In this document: positions 25,631 through 34,038 of the stretch, in pieces
Layout: every line of letters starts with the position of its first letter
Position numbering within the stretch: position 1 is the stretch's first letter
From: Arthrobacter sp042667405
GTDB taxonomy: Bacteria > Actinomycetota > Actinomycetes > Actinomycetales > Micrococcaceae
DNA length: 64,000 bases
NCBI RefSeq assembly: GCF_042667405.1
Contig: NZ_JBHVAL010000009.1
Span: 62,001-126,000, forward strand
Direction: 5' to 3'
The notes under the pieces: model-generated
Database searches by the model: none
The model's input: the letters and a program-made list of their open reading frames with translations, nothing else
Told to the model about the DNA's origin: nothing
Translations under genes and position numbers: made by a program

Positions 25631-27343
25631 TTGACCCCCCGGGCTTTGTATCAAATACTTGACACATTGATTCGAAGACTTTGGGGGGTCTTTACGTTGT
25701 CTTTCTACCTGCCACCGCTCCTGCTCCTTGGACCCTTGGTTGGCGCCGTGCTCGTCTACCTTTTCCTCAGGGTCCAGGTCTGGTCCAAGCCCGATGCCAA
25801 GTCCATCGAATCCCATGGGTTGTGGGTCGGCATTATCGGCTGGATGGCCAGTTCCCTCCAGGGAGCCATGAGCACGGGCATCCTCAAGGCGAACCCGTCG
25901 ACATCGAACATACCCACTGCTGCGGATCAGATATTCACGGCCCTCGCTTGGCCCGTCCTCGCGGCATTGACCGTTCACGCCTTGGGCCAGTGGAGCTATC
26001 CGGCACCGAAGGCACCCCGCAGGTTTGCAGAGTTGAGGGTCAGGAGAATCCGTGACTTCCTGCCGCGAAAACTCACTTTCTGGACGGCCGGCATCTTCGT
26101 CTACGCCGCCATCGCCATCGCCTCGATCTCAACAATGCCCGCCTACGCTCCTGTATTTCCCGACACGACACCCCGGCAGTTCCCGGAATACAACACCGGC
26201 TACGTTGGGCAGGGACAGGACGGCAGGATCGCGGGTTCGGAACTGGCCGGGTGGCTTGGTGGCGCCCTGCTGGTACTCGCAGTGGGTACGTGGCTGGTTC
26301 TGGTACTCATCGCACGGCGCCGCCAACTTGAAACCCTCAGCAGCGAGGACAACCTCACGCTCCGGGCCATCGCGGCCAACCGCCTGCTGCGAACCGTATC
26401 CACCATTGCTGCGGGATTGGCGTCCATCGCCGGCAACTACGCCGCCCTTCCAGCGCCGGGTGCCACGTGGCAGTCGTCATGGTTCAACGCCCTCGGAGCA
26501 GTAAACATGGCTGTGCTGCTGGTCATGTGGTGGTGGAAGGTGCCCGTTCTTCCCTCCCTCCAGGCAGCCAAGAGATCCATCAGCGGCACCGCTCTTCGCG
26601 CCGATCCCCGCACGCACGGCGCAGCGAAACTCAGTGTGTCCCTTGGTGCGGCGCTGGGAATCGCCGGCGTCTTGCCGCTTCTGACCTTGGTGCTGTGGTT
26701 CGGTTTCATACCGGCATATGGCCAGGGACCCATCACCCCAGTCATCGTCGTCTCGGTCACCGCGGCATTGGTCCTACTCACCATTGCCGCAGGCGAGCTG
26801 TTGATTGCCCGCAACTACGGGGATCCCGACGCACCCTTGGCTTGGCCGCGGCAGGCAGTATCGAGGGGACTGCTCACCTTCACCATCGTTTCGGCCGCCG
26901 TTTTTGCCATAACCATGGTCATGACCTCCATTGCCCAGGCACTCCTGGTCGGGCCACCTACCTGGCCGGCCTACCTCGCCCTCACGTTTGGGGTTGGGCT
27001 GGTGGGTGCCGCCGCGATCCTGGCCACGCGCCGACGTCGTGGGCTTCCCGAACCCGAGGACAGCGGCGGACTTGATGCCGCGCTGCGCGCCATCACGATG
27101 TTCAGGATCGTCCGGACCCTCGCGGCCTTCCTCCTTGCACAGTCCGCGGTGATGCTGCTGGGCAACGCCGACGCGTGGGGAACCTTGTTCCCGGCGTTCA
27201 GTCGACTGGGACCGAGTCCTGTCTACATGGCAGGAGTCGTCCTTGCCGTTGCGGCCATCGCCGCCGCGGTCACGCCCGTCCGGAGCCTTTTCCGGAACGT
27301 TCCCCGCAGTGAGCACGCACCGAGCGCGGAACGCGCCCAATGA
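25631..27343 (+). CDS. Large polytopic membrane protein of unknown function
   Basis: A 570-residue protein with about 12 membrane helices and basic cytoplasmic loops such as RRRQLE and ATRRRRGLPE. I recognise no family. The TTG start at 25631 has AAGG 10 nt ahead and is uncertain; other starts lie downstream. The stop overlaps the ATG of a GntR-type regulator (ATGA), and that regulator probably controls this gene. No ATPase is encoded beside it, so an ABC role is not supported. Confidence 0.8.
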   Translation: MTPRALYQILDTLIRRLWGVFTLSFYLPPLLLLGPLVGAVLVYLFLRVQVWSKPDAKSIESHGLWVGIIGWMASSLQGAMSTGILKANPSTSNIPTAADQIFTALAWPVLAALTVHALGQWSYPAPKAPRRFAELRVRRIRDFLPRKLTFWTAGIFVYAAIAIASISTMPAYAPVFPDTTPRQFPEYNTGYVGQGQDGRIAGSELAGWLGGALLVLAVGTWLVLVLIARRRQLETLSSEDNLTLRAIAANRLLRTVSTIAAGLASIAGNYAALPAPGATWQSSWFNALGAVNMAVLLVMWWWKVPVLPSLQAAKRSISGTALRADPRTHGAAKLSVSLGAALGIAGVLPLLTLVLWFGFIPAYGQGPITPVIVVSVTAALVLLTIAAGELLIARNYGDPDAPLAWPRQAVSRGLLTFTIVSAAVFAITMVMTSIAQALLVGPPTWPAYLALTFGVGLVGAAAILATRRRRGLPEPEDSGGLDAALRAITMFRIVRTLAAFLLAQSAVMLLGNADAWGTLFPAFSRLGPSPVYMAGVVLAVAAIAAAVTPVRSLFRNVPRSEHAPSAERAQ

Positions 27344-27750
27344 CCGCCGGGATCACGATCGACCTCGCGGACCCCGTCCCGCCCTATGAGCAGATCCGCA
27401 GGCAACTCAGTTCGTTGATCGCCGTCGGGGTGCTGGAGCCTGGTAGCCGCCTGCCCACCGTGCGCAGCCTTGCCGCGGACCTCGGGATCGCAGCCGGGAC
27501 GGTAGCGCGGGCCTATAAAGAACTCGAGCAGTCCGGACTGATTGAATCACGACGCCGGAACGGGACTGTCGTCCTCGGCCCGCCTGCTGTCTCGGACGGC
27601 TCGGCTGGCGCAGACGCGGCGGTGATTGCCGCCGTCGACGGCTTGATCCGGACGGCGCGGCGCGCGGGACTGGGTGACGAATCGCTCATCGATCTCCTGC
27701 GAGGACGGCTAGCGTTTAACCGGCGTGGTACAAGTAAGCTTGAACCGTGA
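27340..27750 (+). CDS. GntR-family regulator (YtrA-like)
   Basis: A 136-residue protein. The N-terminal GntR winged helix is clear (PPYEQIRRQLSSLIAVG, SRLPTVRSLAADLGIAAGTV, ARAYKELEQSGLIESRRRNG), and the effector region is only about 45 residues of helix, as in the YtrA subfamily. Such regulators usually govern transport or envelope genes beside them; here the partner is the large membrane protein upstream. The thyA GTG overlaps its stop (GTGA). Confidence 0.9.
   Translation: MTAGITIDLADPVPPYEQIRRQLSSLIAVGVLEPGSRLPTVRSLAADLGIAAGTVARAYKELEQSGLIESRRRNGTVVLGPPAVSDGSAGADAAVIAAVDGLIRTARRAGLGDESLIDLLRGRLAFNRRGTSKLEP
27735..27740 (+). promoter_or_regulatory. -10 box for a leaderless thyA transcript
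   Basis: TAAGCT inside the end of the GntR gene ends 6 nt before the thyA GTG, and no ribosome binding site is present. Confidence 0.4.
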
Positions 27751-28547
27751 TCCCCACCCCTTATGAAGACCTCCTGCGCGATGTCATGGCCAACGGCACG
27801 CACAAATCCGACCGCACCGGCACGGGAACGCGCAGCGTTTTTGGCCGTCAGCTGAGGTTCGATCTTGCCGAGAGCTTTCCGCTGATCACCACCAAGCGGG
27901 TCCATTTCAAGTCTGTCGCAGTGGAACTCCTGTGGTTCCTGCGGGGAGACTCGAACGTGAAGTGGATGCAGGATCAGGGCGTGTCCATCTGGGACGAATG
28001 GGCGGACGCCGACGGCGAGCTCGGTCCCGTTTACGGTGTCCAGTGGCGCAGCTGGCCCACCCCGGATGGCGGCCACGTCGACCAGATCTCCGAGGTCATG
28101 AAGAGCCTCGCCGCGAACCCGGATTCCCGGCGGCACATTGTCTCCGCATGGAACGTTTCCGAGCTCAAGGACATGGCGCTGCATCCGTGCCACGCGTTCT
28201 TCCAGTTCTACGTGGCGGACGGCAAGTTGTCCTGCCAGCTGTACCAGCGCTCCGCCGACACCTTCCTGGGCGTCCCGTTCAACATCGCGTCCTACGCACT
28301 CCTGACGCTCATGGTGGCCCAGCAGCTGGGCCTGGAACCCGGCGAATTCGTGTGGACCGGCGGCGATGTGCACGTCTACGACAACCACGTGGAGCAGGTG
28401 ACCGAGCAGCTCAGTCGCGAGCCGTACGAATACCCGCAGCTGAAGATCCTCCGCAAGCCGGACTCCATCTTCGACTACACCCTTGATGACTTCGAGGTAG
28501 TGGGCTACCAGCACCACCCAACCATCAAGGCGCCGATCGCGGTATGA
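27747..28547 (+). CDS. thyA: Thymidylate synthase
   Basis: A 266-residue ThyA that methylates dUMP with methylene-tetrahydrofolate. The catalytic cysteine is Cys148 in ALHPCHAFFQFYV; SDRTGTGT and RSADTFLGVPFNIASYA bind substrate. Length equals the E. coli enzyme. It overlaps the GntR gene and the folA gene by 4 nt each; folA recycles the dihydrofolate that ThyA produces. Confidence 0.98.
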   Translation: MIPTPYEDLLRDVMANGTHKSDRTGTGTRSVFGRQLRFDLAESFPLITTKRVHFKSVAVELLWFLRGDSNVKWMQDQGVSIWDEWADADGELGPVYGVQWRSWPTPDGGHVDQISEVMKSLAANPDSRRHIVSAWNVSELKDMALHPCHAFFQFYVADGKLSCQLYQRSADTFLGVPFNIASYALLTLMVAQQLGLEPGEFVWTGGDVHVYDNHVEQVTEQLSREPYEYPQLKILRKPDSIFDYTLDDFEVVGYQHHPTIKAPIAV

Positions 28548-29140
28548 GCGACTCTTCCTCCGCCCCGGACCAGCTCCCCGGCGTCATCTTCACCCAGGAA
28601 ACCGCTGCCAACATGACTGGCATCGGCATGATCTGGGCCCAGACCACGTCCGGCGTCATCGGGAAGGACGGCACCATGCCGTGGCAGCTGCCCGAGGACA
28701 TGAAGCACTTCAGCCAGGTCACCACCGGACACCCCGTCATCATGGGCCGCCGGACCTGGGAATCGTTTCCCCCGAAATACCGCCCCCTCCCGGGCCGCAC
28801 CAACATCGTGGTGACCCGCAACGAAAAGTGGGCGTCCTCGCCCGAGGCCCAGGGCGCCGTCGTTGTTTCTTCACTGGACGAGGCACTGCTGGAATCCCAG
28901 TTTGCGCCGGGCGGCCAAAAGGTGTGGATCGTCGGCGGCGGGGAGATCTACCGCCAGTCCATGGGCATCGCCAACATTGCAGTCATCACCATCATCGACA
29001 CCGATGTGGAAGGTGACACCTATGCACCCGAACTCGGCGATGACTGGACCTTCGACACCGTTGCGCCCGCCGAAGGCTGGCTCACCTCCAAGAACGGCAC
29101 CAACTACCGGTTCACCACGTGGCGCCGGAACGAAAGCTAG
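28544..29140 (+). CDS. folA: Dihydrofolate reductase
   Basis: A 198-residue enzyme that reduces dihydrofolate with NADPH. After a 23-residue extension the DHFR fold begins GIGMIWAQTTSGVIGKDGTM, with PWQLPEDMKHF, the NADPH-binding GRRTWESFP and VGGGEIYRQSM. The start overlaps thyA (ATGA). A start at the internal ATG near residue 24 is also possible, because the extension is not needed for the fold. Confidence 0.96.
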   Translation: MSDSSSAPDQLPGVIFTQETAANMTGIGMIWAQTTSGVIGKDGTMPWQLPEDMKHFSQVTTGHPVIMGRRTWESFPPKYRPLPGRTNIVVTRNEKWASSPEAQGAVVVSSLDEALLESQFAPGGQKVWIVGGGEIYRQSMGIANIAVITIIDTDVEGDTYAPELGDDWTFDTVAPAEGWLTSKNGTNYRFTTWRRNES

Positions 29141-29150
29141 GAAAGCCCAC

Positions 29151-29390
29151 ATGCTGAAAAAACCCGAAACCCTCTTCGTGCTGGGCTACATGCTGCTGCC
29201 GCTCTTCGCACTGCTCTCGGCCATTGTCGGGCTCACCATGATTCTTGGGGGCAACAAGATCGTGGGCATCATCGTCCTTGTCGTTGTCACGCAGGTGTTC
29301 ACCTTTGGGGCGTTCTTTGCCCTGCGCAAGCGCAAGGCCGCTTTGCTGCAGGAGCACGACGCACTGCAAGGGCCCGACGCCGGGCTCTAG
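29151..29390 (+). CDS. Small two-helix membrane protein downstream of folA
   Basis: A 79-residue protein, MLKKPETLFVLGYMLLPLF at the start, with two membrane helices and a basic RKRKAALLQEH tail. AGGAAAG lies 6 nt before the ATG. It follows folA by 10 nt and likely belongs to the same transcript. I recall similar short proteins in Arthrobacter, but no function. Confidence 0.82.
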   Translation: MLKKPETLFVLGYMLLPLFALLSAIVGLTMILGGNKIVGIIVLVVVTQVFTFGAFFALRKRKAALLQEHDALQGPDAGL

Positions 29391-29421
29391 GCTTGCGCTT
29401 GCGGCTTGCGGCTTGCGCGGG
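29391..29421 (+). repeat. CTTGCGG-type heptamer repeats
   Basis: About four head-to-tail heptamers of CTTGCGG or a close variant lie directly after the small membrane protein gene. The rest of the gap to 29514 shows no clear feature. Confidence 0.6.
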
Positions 29422-29514
29422 GCGGGGTACTTGTCCCCATCGCGGGCTCTTGCTTGGCCACGTAGGGTGGGCTGGACCGCAGAAGCGGCGTTTTAGACAG
29501 ACTTGGGGGCTGTA

Positions 29515-30531
29515 GTGGCAGGAAGCTTTTGGGGCGCAGATGTGGCGCAGTTGCGCACCCTCGCGCAGCAGTTCAGCTCGGCGTCGGAGCAATTACTCCA
29601 GCAATCGTCGCTGTTGACCAACCAGATCAATAACAACCCAACGTGGAAGGGCAACGACGCAAGCGCCTTCCGTTCCGATTGGAACGGGAACCACCGGGCG
29701 CAGTTGATGCAGTCGGCTTCCTTCCTGAAGAAGGCGTCCAAGGATCTCCTGGCCAACGCCACCGAGCAAGAGCGCTCCAGCGATGCCGCACCCGGCTCCG
29801 GTGGTGGGCCGCTGCCGGTGGGCCCAGGCCCAGGGTCCAAAGACAACCCCTGGGGACCCGACTGGTTGGCAAAGGGTTCGCCGTTCCGCGATGCGTGGGG
29901 GCTCAGAGGCCAGATCAAGGCCGGCTTCGACCTGCCGAAGAATGTCTTTGGGTTGGCCGCCATGAGCGCCAAGGGCCTGGATGCTTTTAAGAACGCAGCT
30001 GAATGGAGCAAACTTCCCTCGCGCAGCGTCACCTATAACCTCTTCGACTCCGCTACCGACCTGCTGGGATTGAAGAATCTCCAGAAGTACGTTCCTGCCC
30101 TCAACAAGTTTGGCGGCGTGTTCGAGGAAAGCAAATGGCTTTTCAAAGGCCAAGGATCCGTCATGGAGAGTCTTGGCAAAGGCGGCCTGGGTCGGGGCTT
30201 GGGATGGTTGGGCGTTGGTCTCAACGCCTTCGACACCGTGAAGTATGCTGCGGAGGGAAAGACCGGCGACGCCGTATGGTCTGGCGCTAAAACAGCGCTG
30301 GCCGTGGGGAGCTTCCTTCCCCCTCCGGCTGGGACCGTTTGCGCAGTGGTCAGTGCCGGGATTGCCATTTACGAAATTCCTGCAGTCAAGGAGTTCGTCA
30401 ATGGAGCGGCAAAGAACATTGCCGATGGTGTGACCAGCGCGGTCAAGGACCCCGGAAAATTTGTGGCAGACACGGCTAAGAATCTTGCCGACCTTGGTAA
30501 GGGCGCGGCATCGTTCCTGGGAATCGGTTAG
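29515..30531 (+). CDS. WXG100-headed putative type VII-secreted protein with hydrophobic tail
   Basis: About 338 residues. Residues 1-95 look like a WXG100/ESX domain: two amphipathic helices around NPTWKGNDASAFRSDW. A Gly/Pro linker (about 95-125) leads to a C-terminal region rich in glycine and hydrophobic helices (GLGRGLGWLGVGLNAFD; KTALAVGSFLPPPAGTVCAV). GTG at 29515 follows GGGGGC; a TTG at 29503 is the alternative. Such layouts are seen in type VII effectors, where the tail may be toxic or pore-forming. No ESX core genes lie in this window, so both secretion and toxicity are inferred. Confidence 0.7.
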   Translation: MAGSFWGADVAQLRTLAQQFSSASEQLLQQSSLLTNQINNNPTWKGNDASAFRSDWNGNHRAQLMQSASFLKKASKDLLANATEQERSSDAAPGSGGGPLPVGPGPGSKDNPWGPDWLAKGSPFRDAWGLRGQIKAGFDLPKNVFGLAAMSAKGLDAFKNAAEWSKLPSRSVTYNLFDSATDLLGLKNLQKYVPALNKFGGVFEESKWLFKGQGSVMESLGKGGLGRGLGWLGVGLNAFDTVKYAAEGKTGDAVWSGAKTALAVGSFLPPPAGTVCAVVSAGIAIYEIPAVKEFVNGAAKNIADGVTSAVKDPGKFVADTAKNLADLGKGAASFLGIG

Positions 30532-30550
30532 TGGACAGAGGAGCTGAAGG

Positions 30551-31189
30551 ATGACAATCACATCGCCCGAGGAAACGGATTCCGCCATAGGCTTCGGTTT
30601 CGCAGAAATTGCTTTCATGCTCAGGATGTTCGACACCGCCGCAGCAAGGAAATCCGCAGAAGTATTTCGCCTCGAAGCCGAAGTGGCCACAGAACGGCTA
30701 TGCGTTGCCGGTGGCTCCTCGCTGCTGGCCAAGGGTTTCGCCAGCGTCCAGGAAGACCTGGAGTTGCAAGGACCCGCAGTTGCGGTGGCCTACGCCTTGG
30801 CCAAGGCGCACCGGTGGACTGAAATCAGCCTGAACACCTCCGAATCCACTGACACCGTGGTTCATCTGGAGTCCGATGACGTCTCTCTGCTCCTCCAGCC
30901 ACGGACCCTGGAAACTTGGTTCGTGTTTGCCCAGGACCCCGCCGTGCCCGGGGCAGCGGCCGAGCTCTCGATCATCGAAGAACACGTGCGCAACAACCCC
31001 GGAGGAACTGCCTTCCTCCGGGCCAGGACCATCGACGGCGAGGACCACCTGCTCATCAGGCCCGATGCCGGCGGCTGGGCCGTAGGCAAGGTACCGGATC
31101 CCACCAAAGATGTTGTGGAAACTCCAGGCCTGGACACCAGCGGACTCTTGGACTCGATCCTGGCGACACGAGGCGAAGCAAGCAAATGA
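30551..31189 (+). CDS. Soluble partner protein (EspG-like or chaperone-like)
   Basis: A 212-residue acidic, soluble protein with alternating helices and strands and no membrane segment. Features such as FAEIAFMLRMF, AGGSSLLAKGFASV and the central beta-rich part loosely recall EspG-type chaperones of ESX substrates; this likeness is from memory and weak. It starts 19 nt after the WXG protein, and its stop overlaps the next ATG (AAATGA), so all three genes are co-expressed. Confidence 0.75.
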   Translation: MTITSPEETDSAIGFGFAEIAFMLRMFDTAAARKSAEVFRLEAEVATERLCVAGGSSLLAKGFASVQEDLELQGPAVAVAYALAKAHRWTEISLNTSESTDTVVHLESDDVSLLLQPRTLETWFVFAQDPAVPGAAAELSIIEEHVRNNPGGTAFLRARTIDGEDHLLIRPDAGGWAVGKVPDPTKDVVETPGLDTSGLLDSILATRGEASK

Positions 31190-31587
31190 ATCAACCAGAC
31201 AGTCGTCGCGGACGCCGGAAGGGATACTACGCGCGGCAGATCGAGGCCGAGGCTGAACGCCAAGGCCTCACAGTTGAAGAATACGGAGTCTACAAAGGGG
31301 ACGTCGGCAGTGCCGTCAAACCCATCAACTCAGCGGGCGGACTTCTATTTCTCAGCATCCTGATCTCGCTGATCATGGCGTTTGTAGGCGTACTGATGGT
31401 GAAGCTTTTTGTCGATGGCACCGAAGAAATCAATTGGGTACAGGTTGTCTTCACCATTGTCCTCGGCCTCTGGCTCGTCCCCACGGCCTGGTTCCTCTAC
31501 TTCAAGGAACGCAAAGCTTCGCGCCTTAGGAAGCAGAACGGTAAAACCATCGAACTGCCAACCCGCCGCAACACTCCCCGCGACTGA
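31186..31587 (+). CDS. Two-helix membrane protein of the WXG cassette (possible immunity protein)
   Basis: A 133-residue protein: a basic N-terminus RRGRRKGYYARQIEAEAER, two membrane helices (LLFLSILISLIMAFVGVLMV; VVFTIVLGLWLVPTAWFLYF) and a basic tail. Two-helix membrane proteins often protect cells from pore-forming toxins, and the position after a WXG-headed gene fits that idea. No sequence motif proves it. Confidence 0.8.
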   Translation: MNQPDSRRGRRKGYYARQIEAEAERQGLTVEEYGVYKGDVGSAVKPINSAGGLLFLSILISLIMAFVGVLMVKLFVDGTEEINWVQVVFTIVLGLWLVPTAWFLYFKERKASRLRKQNGKTIELPTRRNTPRD

Positions 31588-31670
31588 GTCCGCTCAATCG
31601 CTGCGGCGGGAGCCGGCGTCGTGCTTTGCGTGCGTGACGTAACCAACAGCGGCTCTCTGCTCCAAAAGTT

Positions 31671-31676
31671 TAGACT
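31671..31676 (+). promoter_or_regulatory. -10 box for a leaderless asd transcript
   Basis: TAGACT ends 6 nt before the asd ATG at 31683. The intervening TTGGGG could also be read as a weak ribosome binding site, but it is too close to the ATG. Confidence 0.4.
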
Positions 31677-31682
31677 TGGGGA

Positions 31683-32825
31683 ATGACTACAGCAGCTAAT
31701 CCGTCCGTAGGACTGGTCGGTTGGCGTGGCATGGTTGGTTCCGTCCTGATGCACCGCATGCAGGAAGAGAACGACTTCGCCAACATCAACCCGGTATTTT
31801 TCTCCACCTCGAACGCAGGAGGTGCCGCCCCGTCCTTCGCTGATGGGGCCGGCAAGCTCGAGGATGCGTTCGATATTGAGACGCTTGCCAAGCTGCCGAT
31901 TATCGTCACCGCCCAGGGCGGCGATTACACCAAGCAGGTTCACGGCGAACTCCGCAGTCGCGGCTGGGACGGCCTCTGGATCGACGCTGCTTCCACCTTG
32001 CGCATGAACGATGACTCGATCATCGTGCTGGACCCCATCAACCGCGACGTGATCGACGCCGGGCTGTCCGGCGGCGTGAAGGACTTCATCGGCGGAAACT
32101 GTACGGTTTCCTGCATGCTGATGGGCCTCGGCGGCCTCTTCAAGAACAACCTCGTGGAGTGGGGTACGTCCATGACGTACCAGGCCGCCTCCGGCGGCGG
32201 CGCACGCCACATGCGCGAACTCCTGAACCAGTTCGGCACCCTCAACAACGAGGTCAGCAGCGAACTCGAGGATCCGGCGTCGGCCATTCTTGAGATCGAC
32301 CGCAAGGTCCTCGCCACCCAGCGCACCGGCGTCGACGCCACCCAGTTCGGCGTCCCGTTGGCCGGTTCGCTGATTCCGTGGATCGACGCGGACCTCGGCA
32401 ACGGCCAGTCCAAGGAAGAGTGGAAGGCCGGTGTTGAGACCAACAAGATCCTCGGCACATCCAAGGGCGCCGCGGGCAAGGAACACATCGCCATGGACGG
32501 GCTCTGTGTCCGCATCGGTGCCATGCGTTCGCACTCGCAGGCCCTGACGCTGAAGCTGCGGGAAGACCTGTCCGTCACGGAGATCGAGAACCTCCTGGCC
32601 AAGGACAACGAGTGGGCCAAGGTGGTGCCCAACACCAAGGAAGCCTCCATGGCGGACCTGACCCCGGTTGCCGCTTCGGGCACCCTGGACATCCCGGTTG
32701 GCCGTATCCGCAAGCTCGAAATGGGTCCGGAGTACATTAGTGCCTTCACCGTGGGCGACCAGCTCCTGTGGGGTGCAGCCGAACCCCTGCGCCGCATGCT
32801 CAACATTGTGACGGGCAAGCTCTAA
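31683..32825 (+). CDS. asd: Aspartate-semialdehyde dehydrogenase
   Basis: A 380-residue enzyme that converts aspartyl phosphate to aspartate semialdehyde for lysine, threonine, methionine and diaminopimelate. It starts GLVGWRGMVGSVLMHRM, has the catalytic Cys140 in GGNCTVSC and the substrate-binding ASGGGARHMRELL. The sequence is much closer to the E. coli type than to the shorter corynebacterial type I would expect, which may reflect ancient transfer. It stands alone, away from lysC, and ends at a strong terminator. Confidence 0.96.
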   Translation: MTTAANPSVGLVGWRGMVGSVLMHRMQEENDFANINPVFFSTSNAGGAAPSFADGAGKLEDAFDIETLAKLPIIVTAQGGDYTKQVHGELRSRGWDGLWIDAASTLRMNDDSIIVLDPINRDVIDAGLSGGVKDFIGGNCTVSCMLMGLGGLFKNNLVEWGTSMTYQAASGGGARHMRELLNQFGTLNNEVSSELEDPASAILEIDRKVLATQRTGVDATQFGVPLAGSLIPWIDADLGNGQSKEEWKAGVETNKILGTSKGAAGKEHIAMDGLCVRIGAMRSHSQALTLKLREDLSVTEIENLLAKDNEWAKVVPNTKEASMADLTPVAASGTLDIPVGRIRKLEMGPEYISAFTVGDQLLWGAAEPLRRMLNIVTGKL

Positions 32826-32843
32826 GCTTCGCGTCCATCGTCC

Positions 32844-33842
32844 CTAACCCGCTGTTCCGTTGCTGCCCTGCAACGGAACAGCGGGTTTTCGACGTTCTGG
32901 CCGCGACAAGGCAGTCTTCACTCGCCGCTCCACTTCCCACGGCCTGCCGAGGTCCTGCCACTCGATTCGGATAACGTCCCAGCCCAAGGCTTTGAGTGCT
33001 TTCTCGCGTCTGCGTTCCTGAAAGACCACCTCGTCAGTGGGCGCATAGTCGAAGTACTTGGTGCGGCCGTCGAACTCGAGAATGACTTTGCTGTCCGGCC
33101 ATCCGAAGTCTCCGCGGTAGCGACCGATGGGAGTCTCGACTTCGAGCTGAAGCACGAATCCCGGAATTCCCAGCCTCTCCAAAAGAGCACGCGTCCGCGT
33201 CTCGCCCACAGATTCGGAACGGCCATCCATCGCGTCCAGCACCCGCCGCAAGCGTCGAGCGCCCCTCGTGATCCGGCCCCCGTCCACATAAGCCTGGATT
33301 AAAGCCGGATCCGCCCCTCTGCAGAGGGCTTGGTCTGCGACCACCAGTGCCCGTTCGAATTCCAGGGTCCGGGCACAATCGACGACAGTCCGCTCCAAGC
33401 TCGTCACTCTGGCGCGTCGCCCCCAAGGAGTCAGGATCTCAACAATCTCGGCAGTTTCCAGCACCCCACCATGTGCGCGTACATCCTCCCCGGAACTTGC
33501 CTGGGCCGGCGAGAAGGGCGTAGTGACGTGCACCAGCGGCCCACCATCCCACGGTGCGCAGCCATGCAGGCGCGCGGCACTGGCATGGCTGTAGAGACTG
33601 GCCGAGCGCGAACCAAGCTGGTGTGCTTGGATTCTCAGCAGGTCCTGCTCCCACGGAGGTCGGCGACGCCAGTCTGAGCTGCGGGCGTATGCGCCCCGTC
33701 TTACCCGAATGAGCCTTCCAGCGCGCACACCCGCCGTCAGCACGCGGTCGCCCAAGCCTTTTCCTGCGAGGTCCGACGTAACAGCAATGGTGCTGTCAGG
33801 CCAATTTGTGGCTATTAGTGCATCCAGTTTTCGCGATTGCAT
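32844..33842 (-). CDS. AbiEi-like winged-helix protein with DUF559 nuclease-like domain
   Basis: A 332-residue protein. The N-terminal half resembles the AbiEi type IV antitoxin fold (winged helix with ...RRGAYARSS, then SLERTVVDCAR). The C-terminal part is a DUF559/Vsr-like restriction-endonuclease fold: GDFGWPDSKVILEFDGRTKY and VIRIEWQDL. Solitary proteins of this type are common and multicopy in actinobacteria. No AbiEii toxin is next to it. Its last 14 codons are encoded by the asd terminator hairpin. Confidence 0.82.
   Translation of the reverse strand: MQSRKLDALIATNWPDSTIAVTSDLAGKGLGDRVLTAGVRAGRLIRVRRGAYARSSDWRRRPPWEQDLLRIQAHQLGSRSASLYSHASAARLHGCAPWDGGPLVHVTTPFSPAQASSGEDVRAHGGVLETAEIVEILTPWGRRARVTSLERTVVDCARTLEFERALVVADQALCRGADPALIQAYVDGGRITRGARRLRRVLDAMDGRSESVGETRTRALLERLGIPGFVLQLEVETPIGRYRGDFGWPDSKVILEFDGRTKYFDYAPTDEVVFQERRREKALKALGWDVIRIEWQDLGRPWEVERRVKTALSRPERRKPAVPLQGSNGTAG
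32846..32889. terminator. Bidirectional terminator after asd
   Basis: AACCCGCTGTTCCGTTG is followed after 8 nt by its exact complement and TTTT. It also forms the 3' end of the convergent gene, whose stop codon lies at 32844. Confidence 0.92.
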
Positions 33843-34038
33843 GCATTCATCGTGAATTGGTCCGGGGATGTCAGGACATCCCGTTTCCCCCGTATGTGGA
33901 CAAGTGTTGCATCAAACCAGGCCAGAGCGGAGCCGGACCTTGGCGCGCAGCCCGTAATAACGTCGCGGACCCGCACCAACGTCGTTGGGCTTCGACGTAA
34001 AAGCGGGCCGACAACGACTTTGAGACACACCGGGCGGG

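Noticed and set aside
29515..31587. A complete type VII (ESX) secretion locus
   Set aside because: No EccB, EccC, EccD or mycosin gene lies in the window; only a WXG100-headed substrate-like gene and its partners are present.
32844..33842. A type IV AbiE toxin-antitoxin system
   Set aside because: No AbiEii nucleotidyltransferase gene is adjacent, and the protein has a nuclease-like domain fused instead.
33843..34038. Short overlapping ORFs in the gap
   Set aside because: They lack start signals, overlap on both strands and show no protein-like features.
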